From Ruegeria atlantica (GTDB lineage Bacteria > Pseudomonadota > Alphaproteobacteria > Rhodobacterales > Rhodobacteraceae), in NCBI RefSeq assembly GCF_013032455.1, contig NZ_WQCF01000001.1, positions 558,001 to 622,000 on the forward strand: DNA of 64,000 nt, read 5' to 3'. The translations under genes were made by a program, and so were the position numbers. Below the pieces are notes generated by a model. That model did no database searches. It saw nothing but the letters and a program-made list of their open reading frames with translations, and was not told where the DNA came from. This document shows, piece by piece, positions 18,026 through 25,976 of the stretch. Positions within the stretch are counted from its first letter, which is position 1. Each line of letters starts with the position of its first letter.

Positions 18026-19288
18026 TTAAAGCGCCCGCCAACCGATATCGCGGCGAAAGAACCCATCGGGCCAGTCGATTCCGTCTACCATTGAGTAGGC
18101 TCGATCCCGCGCTTCCTGCAGCGTCCCGCCCCGCGCGGTGACATTCAGGACGCGACCTCCCGAGGCCAAAACCTGGCCGTCCGAGGCCTTTGTTCCGGCG
18201 TGGAAAACCATGTTTGCGCTGTCTTCAGGCAAGCCCGCCAAACCGCTGATCACGCTTCCTTTTTCATACGAACCCGGATAGCCATTCGCGGCCATCACCA
18301 CGGTCAGGGCGTGATCGTCTGCCCAGTTCACACGCGCTTCACCCAGGCGCCCTTCAGCGGCTGCATGCATCAAATCCATCGCCTGTGCGCCAAGGCGCAT
18401 CATCAGAACCTGGCACTCGGGATCGCCAAACCGCACATTGTATTCCACCAGACGCGGCTGCCCGTCCTTGATCATCAAACCGGCATAGAGAACACCCTGA
18501 AACGGCATCCCACGCCGTTTCATCTCGGCCACGGTGGGCTTGATGATCTCTTCCATCGCGCGTTCTTCAACGTCGGCGCTTAGAACTGGCGCCGGGGAAT
18601 AGGCGCCCATACCGCCGGTGTTCAGGCCGGTATCGCCCTCGCCTACGCGCTTATGATCCTGCGCGGTGCCAACGGACAGGATGTCCTCACCATCGCACAA
18701 CACAAAAAGCGACGCCTCTTCGCCCTCCATGAATTCCTCAATGACGACCTCGGCGCCAGCGCCGCCAAAGGCGCCGCCGAACATATCGTCGATGGCCTCC
18801 AGCGCGGTTTGTTCGTCCATCGCCACGATCACGCCCTTGCCCGCAGCCAGACCATCTGCCTTGACCACAATCGGCGCGCCTTGCTCTCGGATGTACTTTT
18901 TCGCCGGCTCGGCCTCAGTGAACCGGGCGTAACCCGCCGTCGGAGCACCGGACGCATCGCAAATCTCTTTGGTGAAGCTTTTCGAGGCCTCCAATTGCGC
19001 CGCAGCCGCTGAGGGTCCGAACACCAGCACGCCCGCCTCGCGCAGGCGATCCGCCACTCCGGCGGCCAGAGGCGCCTCGGGGCCAACGATCGCGAAATCA
19101 ATCGCGTTCTCTTCGGCAAAGCTGACAACGGCCCCACCATTCTCGATATCCAGCGCGGCACAATCCGCGATCTGCGCGATCCCGGCATTGCCCGGTGCTA
19201 CAATCAACCGGTCACATTTTGGGTTCTGCATCACTGCCCAGGCCAGGCTGTGTTCCCGCCCACCACTGCCGAGAATGAGGATATTCAT
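18026..19288 (-). CDS. purD: Phosphoribosylamine-glycine ligase
   Basis: GAR synthetase: ATP, 5-phosphoribosylamine and glycine to glycinamide ribonucleotide, step two of purine synthesis. 420 residues, starting MNILILGSGGREHSLAW, the typical PurD N-terminus; I discard a 225-codon upstream extension that overlaps xseA. ATP-grasp elements are present: PIVVKADGLAAGKGV, EEFMEGEEASLF and GDPECQVLM. Divergent from xseA with 75 bp between starts, which must hold both promoters. Firm. Confidence 0.97.
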   Translation of the reverse strand: MNILILGSGGREHSLAWAVMQNPKCDRLIVAPGNAGIAQIADCAALDIENGGAVVSFAEENAIDFAIVGPEAPLAAGVADRLREAGVLVFGPSAAAAQLEASKSFTKEICDASGAPTAGYARFTEAEPAKKYIREQGAPIVVKADGLAAGKGVIVAMDEQTALEAIDDMFGGAFGGAGAEVVIEEFMEGEEASLFVLCDGEDILSVGTAQDHKRVGEGDTGLNTGGMGAYSPAPVLSADVEERAMEEIIKPTVAEMKRRGMPFQGVLYAGLMIKDGQPRLVEYNVRFGDPECQVLMMRLGAQAMDLMHAAAEGRLGEARVNWADDHALTVVMAANGYPGSYEKGSVISGLAGLPEDSANMVFHAGTKASDGQVLASGGRVLNVTARGGTLQEARDRAYSMVDGIDWPDGFFRRDIGWRAL

Positions 19289-19363
19289 GACTGCTCTCCG
19301 ATCTGCTTGGCCTCGCCTTGCGGGCGTTCTAAGCTGGGCAGGCATTTGACACAAGGCGCTGAA

Positions 19364-20857
19364 ATGTCCGACCTGCTTGACGACCCAATTCCCGGCCAAA
19401 ACACCCCTGAATACACTGTCTCGGATATCTCGGGTGAGGTGAAGCGCACGCTGGAAGGCGCGTTCGGACGAATCCGTGTGCGTGGAGAGGTCGGGCGCGT
19501 GTTCAAGGCGCGCTCGGGGCATTTGTACTATGACATCAAGGACGACCGGAACGTGTTGGCCTGCACCACGTGGAAGGGTCAGGTTTCGGGCCTGTCCGTT
19601 GTCCCTGAGGAAGGGCTTGAAGTCGTCGTCACCGGTCGACTCACTGCCTTCGGAGCTCAGTCGAAATACAATCTGAACGTCGATGAGGTTGCGGTTGCCG
19701 GGCAAGGCGCACTGATGGCGCTGCTGGAAAAGCGCAAGAAACAGCTTGAGGCCGAAGGGCTGTTTGCACCCGAACGCAAAAAGCCGCTGCCCTATCTGCC
19801 GCAGATTGTCGGCGTGGTGACCTCGCCTTCGGGCGCGGTGATCCGAGACATTCTGCACCGCTTGCGCGACCGCTTTCCGCGCAAAGTTTTGATCTGGCCA
19901 GTGGCCGTTCAGGGATCGAACTGCGCCCCCGAGGTCGCCAATGCAATCGAGGGCTTCAACCAACTATCGCCCAGCGGGGCCCTGCCACGGCCCGATCTGA
20001 TCATCGTCGCACGAGGCGGTGGATCGATCGAAGACCTCTGGGGGTTCAACGAAGAGATCGTGGCGCGGGCTGCCGCGGCTTCGGACATCCCGCTGATATC
20101 GGCTGTAGGGCACGAAACCGATACCACGCTAATCGACTTCGTCTCGGATCGCCGCGCACCCACCCCTACCGCTGCCGCCGAACTGGCGGTTCCTGTGCGG
20201 ATGGAACTGCTGGCGTGGACCGGCGAACAAGGTGCGCGTCTGTCCCGCGCCGCAACGGATGCCGTTAAACGAAGATCACAGCGCCTGCGCGACCTGTCCC
20301 GTGCCTTGCCGCGCCCAGACAGCCTGTTGAACACTCCGCGACAACGACTTGATTTAATTGCAGATCGTTTGAGCCCTGCGCTGGAACGAGGCGTGCAGAA
20401 TCGCCACTTGCAAGTGGTGAAACTGTCGGCCCATCTACGCCCATCGACCTTGCGCAACCTGGTTACAAGCCGTCAGGAAGCGGTCCGCAACCTGTCCTCT
20501 CGCCTGTCGCTGCGCCCGATCCAGCGCGAGATCGAGGTACAGCGTCAAACCCTCTCCCGCCTAAGTGAACGCATGGACACGGCCCAGACGATAAGGCTGG
20601 ACCGGATGCGGCAACAATTGGACGCAACCGATCGTTTGCGCGAAACACTCAGCTACAAAGCCACATTGCAGCGAGGATATGCCGTGGTGCGTGCCGATGA
20701 TCAGGTTCTGACGACCAAGGAACAGGCCGCCAAGCACAGCTCGCTACAGATCGAGTTTGCAGATGGTATTCTGAACACTGGCCAATCCTCAGCGCCGCGG
20801 CCAACCGCGAAGAAAGCACCCAAAAAGGACGCGCCAGATCAGGGGTCACTGTTCTGA
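19364..20857 (+). CDS. xseA: Exodeoxyribonuclease VII large subunit
   Basis: Large subunit of Exo VII, a single-strand DNA exonuclease that degrades from both ends to short oligonucleotides. 497 residues from MSDLLDDPIPG: N-terminal OB domain (residues 18-115, with VRGEVGRVFKARSGH), catalytic core with VVTSPSGAVIRDIL, RGGGSIEDLWGFNEE and GHETDTTLIDFVSD, then a long helical coiled-coil region (about 280-460). The small subunit gene xseB is not in the window. The start was set by homology and by spacing from purD. Confidence 0.96.
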   Translation: MSDLLDDPIPGQNTPEYTVSDISGEVKRTLEGAFGRIRVRGEVGRVFKARSGHLYYDIKDDRNVLACTTWKGQVSGLSVVPEEGLEVVVTGRLTAFGAQSKYNLNVDEVAVAGQGALMALLEKRKKQLEAEGLFAPERKKPLPYLPQIVGVVTSPSGAVIRDILHRLRDRFPRKVLIWPVAVQGSNCAPEVANAIEGFNQLSPSGALPRPDLIIVARGGGSIEDLWGFNEEIVARAAAASDIPLISAVGHETDTTLIDFVSDRRAPTPTAAAELAVPVRMELLAWTGEQGARLSRAATDAVKRRSQRLRDLSRALPRPDSLLNTPRQRLDLIADRLSPALERGVQNRHLQVVKLSAHLRPSTLRNLVTSRQEAVRNLSSRLSLRPIQREIEVQRQTLSRLSERMDTAQTIRLDRMRQQLDATDRLRETLSYKATLQRGYAVVRADDQVLTTKEQAAKHSSLQIEFADGILNTGQSSAPRPTAKKAPKKDAPDQGSLF

Positions 20858-20864
20858 AACAAGC

Positions 20865-21266
20865 CTAAGCACCAACATCCGGCCCGTAGCAGACCATCTC
20901 TTCGTCAATATCTTCGGCCTCATAAAGTTCCGTTTGCTCCGGATCACCTTCGAACTGCGCGATCAGGCCGTTCCCTGACCGGGTAAACACCCAGCATTGC
21001 GGGTCCAGGCGATCTTCGTAAAGGAAACAAATCTGGTCACCCTGCTCGTACCAAATGCCTTCCTTGCAGTCGCCATCCAGAAACGACCAGATTACCCGGC
21101 GATTGGGCAGATACCGTTCAACGCCATAAACCTGCCCCTGAAACCCATAGAAAAGTGTTTTTCCGCGTGTGTAATCGTCAAAATCCGCCGCCGACAGCGC
21201 GGATTGAGCCGACGCGGAATGCGCCGACAAAAGAAGAAGAATCGCAAGGAATCTGAGCATGAACAC
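20865..21266 (-). CDS. Exported hypothetical protein
   Basis: 133 residues, with a signal peptide (LRFLAILLLLSAHSASA, cleavage about residue 20). The mature part is small, acidic at its C-terminus and contains four cysteines in DGDCKEGIWYEQGDQICF, DPQCWVFTR and EEMVCYGP, compatible with two disulphides. I do not recognise the family. It ends 7 bp from the xseA stop (convergent) and is divergent from the lysoplasmalogenase-like gene. Start could also be the third codon (MLRFLA). Confidence 0.7.
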   Translation of the reverse strand: MFMLRFLAILLLLSAHSASAQSALSAADFDDYTRGKTLFYGFQGQVYGVERYLPNRRVIWSFLDGDCKEGIWYEQGDQICFLYEDRLDPQCWVFTRSGNGLIAQFEGDPEQTELYEAEDIDEEMVCYGPDVGA

Positions 21267-21386
21267 ATTGTGTCAGATGTGATTGAGCCGCGCCAATCAC
21301 CATTTCCACATAATCATCTGCCTCAACGTCACCGGTTGAAGCGAATCAACTACTCGCCCCAAGCTTTTGAAAACGGAGTAGTTTCC

Positions 21387-22025
21387 ATGGCGAACGCCTT
21401 TATTTTCGTCGCAGCTGTCTTTGCATTGGCCTATCTGCCCCTCTCGCCGCACCCTGCAACCACTTTGCGGTCGTTCGTAAAGACAGCGTCGGTGGCTATT
21501 CTAGTCGTGATCGCCTTACTTAACGAAGCTCCGCTACCTCTGGCGCTTGCTCTCTCATTTTGTGCCGTTGGCGACGCGCTGTTGTCGCGCGAAACGGACA
21601 ACACCTTTATGGCCGGCATCGGCGCATTCGCCGCCGGACATCTGGCTTATATCGCTCTGTTTCTAACCTACCCCTCTAGCGACCCCACGCTGATCCTCGA
21701 CCGGTCCGGATATTTCTGGTCACTGATCATCCTCGGCATCGTGGCAGCCACCCTGCTTGCCCCGCGTGCTGGAGAGTTTAAAAGACCCGTTCTTGCCTAC
21801 ATCCCGGTCATTCTAGGAATGGGAATCACAGTCCTGGCGCTACCGGAAACCGGTTCGCTGCGATGGGCCCTGCCTGCGGCCCTGGCCTTTGTTGCTTCTG
21901 ATCTGATCCTGGCGACCGAAAAGTTTCTGCTGCCCGCAAATCATCCCGCCCTCAAAATCACGCCATACATGGTCTGGTCCCTCTACTGGGGTGCACAAGC
22001 CGGATTGCTGGTCGCGTTTCTCTGA
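21387..22025 (+). CDS. Lysoplasmalogenase-family (YhhN/TMEM86) membrane protein
   Basis: 212-residue polytopic protein with about eight helices and the family signature FCAVGDALLSRETDNTFMAG, plus FVASDLILATEKFL near the end. Animal TMEM86 members hydrolyse the vinyl-ether bond of lysoplasmalogens; bacterial YhhN members are less studied, so the reaction here is by family only. ATG at MANAFIFVAAV preceded by GGAG at a distance of about 9 nt. Followed 58 bp later by ftsY. Confidence 0.85.
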   Translation: MANAFIFVAAVFALAYLPLSPHPATTLRSFVKTASVAILVVIALLNEAPLPLALALSFCAVGDALLSRETDNTFMAGIGAFAAGHLAYIALFLTYPSSDPTLILDRSGYFWSLIILGIVAATLLAPRAGEFKRPVLAYIPVILGMGITVLALPETGSLRWALPAALAFVASDLILATEKFLLPANHPALKITPYMVWSLYWGAQAGLLVAFL

Positions 22026-22083
22026 CCCTTTGCAACTGCCGCAAAACCGCATTAGGTGAGGAGAACACCTGCGGAGACCAAAA

Positions 22084-23247
22084 ATGGCGTTTTTCTCAAA
22101 GCTCAAGGACAAGCTGTTCAAATCCTCGTCCCGCCTCGAACAGGGGCTTGAGGCCATCGTCGAGGATGGCGGTGAGGAAACGACCGCACCGGACCCGATT
22201 ATTCCTGAGCCTGAGCCGCAGCCCGAACCGGTGCCAGAAGTTCCGCAACCAGTGCCGGAAATACCAGAGCCCACTCCAGCGCCGCAACCGGTTGAAGTCC
22301 CTGAACCCGCACCAGTTGACCCGACACCGGCACCCCCGCCACCCGAAGCCGCGCCCTCCAAAGGTATGCTGGGCCGTCTGTTCGGTCGCAGCGAGGCCAA
22401 AACCGCCGTCCGCCGTACGCTGGATGACGACATGCTGGAACAGCTCGAAGAGCTGCTGATCACCTCGGACATGGGCGTAGACACCGCCCTGCGCGTCACG
22501 TCCAACATGGCCGAAGGGCGCTATGGGCGCAAACTCTCAACCCAGGAAATCAAACAGCTGCTGGCCCAAGAAGTCGCCCGCGTAATGGAACCTGTCGCCA
22601 AACCCCTGCCGATCTACCCCAAACGACCGCAGGTGGTATTGGTCGTTGGCGTGAACGGCTCAGGCAAGACCACCACCATCGGCAAGCTGGCCAGTCAGTT
22701 CAAATCAGCAGGTAAAAAGGTCGTCATCGCCGCCGGTGACACCTTCCGCGCCGCCGCAGTCGAACAACTACAGGTCTGGGGCGAACGCGCAGGCGTGCCC
22801 GTCCTGACCGCCCCGGAAGGGTCCGATCCCGCCAGCCTCGCGTTCGACGCTCTGACTAAGGCGCAGGAAGACGGCGCAGACCTTCTGATGATAGACACTG
22901 CAGGCCGCCTGCAAAACCGCGCCGACCTGATGGAGGAACTGGCCAAAATCGTCCGCGTGATCCGCAAGAAAGACGAGACCGCTCCACACAACACGCTGCT
23001 GGTTCTGGACGCCACCACCGGCCAGAACGCACTGAGTCAGGTCGAAACCTTCCGCAAGCTGGCCGACGTCTCTGGCCTTGTGATGACCAAACTAGACGGC
23101 ACCGCAAAAGGCGGCGTTCTGGTGGCACTGGCGGACAAGTTTGGCCTGCCCATCCACGCCATCGGCGTTGGAGAGCAAATTGACGACCTCGCCCCCTTCG
23201 ACCCCGAAGAATTCGCCGCCGCCCTGACCGGCTTGGACCAAAGCTGA
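22084..23247 (+). CDS. ftsY: Signal recognition particle receptor FtsY
   Basis: SRP receptor GTPase that docks ribosome-SRP complexes at the membrane. 387 residues: a Pro/Glu-rich acidic A region (about residues 25-95), the N domain helical bundle, then the G domain with GVNGSGKTTT (G1), DTFRAAAVEQL, DTAGRLQNR (G3) and MTKLDGTAKGG (G4). Strong Shine-Dalgarno region (GGAGACC). The gene is followed by a GC-rich terminator that is part of a dispersed repeat. Firm assignment. Confidence 0.97.
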   Translation: MAFFSKLKDKLFKSSSRLEQGLEAIVEDGGEETTAPDPIIPEPEPQPEPVPEVPQPVPEIPEPTPAPQPVEVPEPAPVDPTPAPPPPEAAPSKGMLGRLFGRSEAKTAVRRTLDDDMLEQLEELLITSDMGVDTALRVTSNMAEGRYGRKLSTQEIKQLLAQEVARVMEPVAKPLPIYPKRPQVVLVVGVNGSGKTTTIGKLASQFKSAGKKVVIAAGDTFRAAAVEQLQVWGERAGVPVLTAPEGSDPASLAFDALTKAQEDGADLLMIDTAGRLQNRADLMEELAKIVRVIRKKDETAPHNTLLVLDATTGQNALSQVETFRKLADVSGLVMTKLDGTAKGGVLVALADKFGLPIHAIGVGEQIDDLAPFDPEEFAAALTGLDQS

Positions 23248-23255
23248 TCCGGCCC

Positions 23256-23305
23256 TTCATCTGGCCAAAAATATCCTCGGGGGTCTGGGGGCAGACAGCC
23301 CCCAG
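23256..23305 (+). terminator. Terminator hairpin joined to a dispersed intergenic repeat
   Basis: Repeat unit TTCATCTGGC-N3-AAATATC (23256-23275) followed by the hairpin CTGGGGGC-AGACA-GCCCCCAG (23285-23305). The same unit occurs in both orientations at 40301-40377. Probable stop for ftsY transcription. Confidence 0.6.
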
Positions 23306-23334
23306 CCTCTTCACCAAGCACAAAGATCTGACAC

Positions 23335-24237
23335 TTGAGCGACTGGCTGATCTCACTCGAAGGCACGGAAGCAGGCCATCAGCTTGCCCTGGGGCTGGCC
23401 CTGATGGCCGCCTTTCTGCACGCGGTTTTCGGGGCGTTGCAAAAGGGCCGCCACGACCCGTGGTTGTCGCGCGGGGCAATCGACGCCTGCTACTGCCTGA
23501 TGGCCGCCCCGTTTGCCTTTTTTGTGGTGCCTTGGCCGGAACCCTATATGTGGCCGATCTTCGCCGTCGTATGGCTGATCCACATCGCCTACAAAACACT
23601 ACAGGCAATGGCCTACACCAAAGGCTCGTATACCGTTGTCTACCCCGTGGTCCGGGGCACTGGCCCGTTATTCACCGTCATCGGAGCCTATCTCCTGTTC
23701 GGGGAAACCTTCACCGGCATGCAATGGTTCGGCGTAGCCGTCTTACTGGCCGGTATCTTCGGGCTGGCCGCCTATAACTTCCACTTTCTGGAAACCAACC
23801 GCGAGACGCTGGGCATTGCCCTTATTCTGGCCGTATGCACGGGCCTGTTTGTTGCTCTCTACACCACCTATGATGCTTATGGCATTCGTGCCACCGCCGA
23901 TCCGTTCACCTTTCTGGCCTGGTTCTTCATGATCGATGGTGCCACCATGCCTTTCTACGCCTTCCTCAGGTGGCGCGCGATGATCAACCGTCCGGCTATC
24001 GGACCTTTGATGCTGCGCGGTCTTGCAGGGGGGATTATCGCCCCCATGTCTTTCGGAGCCATCATGCTGGCCACGAGGCTCGACAAGGTCGGTGAAGCTG
24101 CCGTTCTGCGGGAAACGTCAACCGTCTTTGCGGCTCTGATCGGATGGTTGGTATTGAAGGAAACTGTGGGGCCAAGGCGGATCGCATTGATGGCATTGAT
24201 TGCACTCGGCGCCGTAATAGTTGAAATGGGCGGGTAA
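23335..24237 (+). CDS. EamA/DMT-superfamily transporter
   Basis: 300-residue, ten-helix drug/metabolite-type permease in two EamA halves (about 15-135 and 155-298). YPVVRGTGPLFTVIGAYLLFGE is the typical end of the first half (split here over residues 103-124), and AAVLRETSTVFAALIGWLV its counterpart in the second. The start codon is TTG; there is no ATG or GTG close enough to keep the first helix. It follows ftsY and precedes yciB by 16 bp, probably co-transcribed with the latter. Substrate unknown. Confidence 0.85.
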   Translation: MSDWLISLEGTEAGHQLALGLALMAAFLHAVFGALQKGRHDPWLSRGAIDACYCLMAAPFAFFVVPWPEPYMWPIFAVVWLIHIAYKTLQAMAYTKGSYTVVYPVVRGTGPLFTVIGAYLLFGETFTGMQWFGVAVLLAGIFGLAAYNFHFLETNRETLGIALILAVCTGLFVALYTTYDAYGIRATADPFTFLAWFFMIDGATMPFYAFLRWRAMINRPAIGPLMLRGLAGGIIAPMSFGAIMLATRLDKVGEAAVLRETSTVFAALIGWLVLKETVGPRRIALMALIALGAVIVEMGG

Positions 24238-24253
24238 GCAGCAGGAAGAACCG

Positions 24254-24859
24254 ATGACCGGCAAAAAAGAGATAAACCCAATTCTGAAACAGGTTCTGGA
24301 GCTTGGCCCCCCGCTGGCCTTCTTTTTTATCTATCTGCGCCTGCGAGATGACAGTTTCCTGATCGGTGGCATCGAATATTCCGGCTTTATCGTTGCCACC
24401 ATAATCTTTGTACCCTTGATGCTCGCTGCAATGGGCATCCTCTGGTATCTGACAGGCAAGCTCAGCCGGATACAGATTTTCACTGCAATCATGGTCATTT
24501 TCTTTGGCGGCCTGACCGCTTGGTTTAATGATGAGCGGTTCTTCAAGATGAAAACCACACTGGTCTACGGCTTCTTCTCGATCATGCTGGGCATTGGCCT
24601 TTTGCAAGGCAAATCCTACCTTGCCTATGTCCTGGATGAGATGCTGCCCATGCGCCACGAAGGCTGGATGATCCTGACGCGGCGCTTGTGCGCGTGTTTC
24701 GCGGTTTTGGCCATTGCTAACGAGTTCGTCTGGCGCACAATGTCGACAGACATGTGGGTGAAAATCGAAACCTTCGCGTTCCCCATCGCTCTGATGGCGT
24801 TTCTGATGCTGCAATTCAGTCTTCTGCAGAACTATATGGACGATCCGGACAGTCAGTAA
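24254..24859 (+). CDS. yciB: Inner membrane septation protein YciB/IspZ
   Basis: 201-residue membrane protein with five or six helices. Family marks: LELGPPLAFFFIY at the N-terminus, GGLTAWFNDERFFKMKTT in the middle and RRLCACFAVLAIANEFVWR. YciB/IspZ proteins affect septation and envelope integrity and interact with elongasome and divisome parts in enterobacteria. ATG chosen at MTGKKEIN with AGGAAGAA upstream. Adjacent to an EamA transporter, a pairing common in alphaproteobacteria. Confidence 0.92.
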   Translation: MTGKKEINPILKQVLELGPPLAFFFIYLRLRDDSFLIGGIEYSGFIVATIIFVPLMLAAMGILWYLTGKLSRIQIFTAIMVIFFGGLTAWFNDERFFKMKTTLVYGFFSIMLGIGLLQGKSYLAYVLDEMLPMRHEGWMILTRRLCACFAVLAIANEFVWRTMSTDMWVKIETFAFPIALMAFLMLQFSLLQNYMDDPDSQ

Positions 24860-25018
24860 GAAAACCGCTTCCAACGCATTCACCCTGAGAGTTTAAAAGG
24901 ATTTGCGTCTGTTCCCGGCCAGATTGTGCGGAAAAGCGGACAAATAACTTGGCTAAATGCCGAAGCTGTGAAAAGTTGTGTCACCATTCACCACTCGCAG
25001 CCGGAGAATTCGAAACGC

Positions 25019-25687
25019 ATGACGGCTTTCCCAGACAGCGGCTTTCTGTCCGAGGCGTCCGACAGGCTGAAGGCGATGCTTTCCGCCCAGGCGACTGAAA
25101 TTTCTCTGGACCGGGGGGACGTTCTGTTTGAACAAGGTGACAAAGGCGACGCTCTGTTTGCCATCCTTGAAGGCACGCTTGAGGTCTCGTTTCTTGCCAT
25201 GAGTGGCCGTAAACTTTCGCTGACCCTGATGCGCCCCGGAGAGATCTTTGGCGAGATTGCCCTGTTTGACAGCGGCCCCCGCACTGCCACCATCGCAGCG
25301 GCCGAGCCGTCCCGCGTGTTGCGCGTGCGCCAAGGCGACGTAATGGAGCAAATCCGAGAACATCCTGATCTGGCCGTCGACTTGATCCGCCTTGCAGGAT
25401 TACGCATGCGGTGGATGGGATCGCAACTGAACGAACAGGTCTTTCTGCCGATGCCGATCCGACTGGCGCGCAAACTGTTGCATCTGTCGGAACTTCAGGA
25501 CGACCCCTCTACCCGGATCACCCTGTCGCAAAGCGAGTTGGCAGAATTCGTCGGCGCCACCCGCGAAGCGGTGTCCAAGACCATTTCCACCTGGAAGCGA
25601 GACAATGTTGTCGAGGCCTCTCGCGGTGGAATAATGATTCAGGATTTCGAGGCTCTCAGGGCGCTCGCTGAGTCGGACCTTATATAA
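25019..25687 (+). CDS. Crp/Fnr family transcriptional regulator
   Basis: 222 residues: cyclic-nucleotide-binding beta roll (about 10-130, with GEIFGEIALFDSGPRTATIAA), dimer helix, and winged HTH_Crp (about 150-215) with recognition helix ATREAVSKTIS. The Arg-Glu pair of that helix is the one CRP uses on TGTGA half-sites. No cysteine set for an FNR-type Fe-S cluster is present, so it is more likely a nucleotide- or ligand-sensing member. The phosphate-binding PRTATIAA loop resembles the CRP pocket (R-S/T-A). A perfect TGTGA-N6-TCACA site lies 5 bp after its stop. Start at MTAFPDS, with GGAG 11 nt upstream. Confidence 0.9.
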   Translation: MTAFPDSGFLSEASDRLKAMLSAQATEISLDRGDVLFEQGDKGDALFAILEGTLEVSFLAMSGRKLSLTLMRPGEIFGEIALFDSGPRTATIAAAEPSRVLRVRQGDVMEQIREHPDLAVDLIRLAGLRMRWMGSQLNEQVFLPMPIRLARKLLHLSELQDDPSTRITLSQSELAEFVGATREAVSKTISTWKRDNVVEASRGGIMIQDFEALRALAESDLI

Positions 25688-25691
25688 TCCT

Positions 25692-25734
25692 TGTGACCTG
25701 CTTCACAGACCAAGGATCACATTAAGACTATTTT
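25692..25734 (+). promoter_or_regulatory. Perfect CRP-type site and class II promoter
   Basis: TGTGA-CCTGCT-TCACA at 25692-25707 (centre 25699.5) and TATTTT at 25729-25734. If transcription starts at 25741, the site is centred at -41.5 and the hexamer occupies -12 to -7, the textbook class II geometry. The promoter points into an intergenic region ending in a strong terminator. Confidence 0.65.
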
Positions 25735-25740
25735 CAGAAA

Positions 25741-25842
25741 TGTTACCGTAGGAGGTCAGAGAATCATCCCCGATATCTGTCCACTGACCTCTCCCTGTAT
25801 CAGAGCCATACACCTACCCGGGTGTATGGCTCGTTTATTTTG
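25741..25842 (+). ncRNA. Candidate CRP-controlled small RNA
   Basis: About 100 nt between the predicted start and a terminator. Hairpin 1 pairs GAGGTCAG (25752-25759) with CTGACCTC (25784-25791). Hairpin 2 is the terminator GAGCCATACACC / GGTGTATGGCTC (25803-25832) followed by a T-rich tail. The RNA holds an AGGAGGT motif with no usable start codon after it and a CCTCTCCC stretch that could pair with ribosome-binding sites. No protein-coding frame is apparent. Not assigned to a known RNA family. Confidence 0.5.
25803..25842 (+). terminator. Strong rho-independent terminator
   Basis: Twelve-bp stem GAGCCATACACC / GGTGTATGGCTC with a short TACCCG loop, followed by GTTTATTTT. Ends the candidate small RNA and any read-through from the Crp/Fnr gene. 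Confidence 0.85.
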
Positions 25843-25929
25843 CGCCCCGCAGATTGAGGTTCCCAGCATCAGTTGCTTGGCAATCTGGTGCCATCAGAGC
25901 CTGTGGTCGATGGCGCATTGAACTGACGT

Positions 25930-25957
25930 AAAAAAGGCCGGGTGAACCCCGGCCTTT
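25930..25957 (-). terminator. Terminator of the degP operon
   Basis: AAAGGCCGGG / CCCGGCCTTT with a five-nt loop; on the minus strand the stem runs into a T tract. Lies 20 bp after the degP stop. Confidence 0.85.
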
Positions 25958-25976
25958 GTCGCACTATGAGAAACGG

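Noticed and set aside
19289..19963. N-terminal extension of purD
   Set aside because: Overlaps xseA on the opposite strand; PurD homology begins at MNILILGSGGREH.
24968..24985. CRP-like site upstream of the Crp/Fnr gene
   Set aside because: TGTGA and TCAC are present but spaced by eight bases, not six, so the geometry is wrong.
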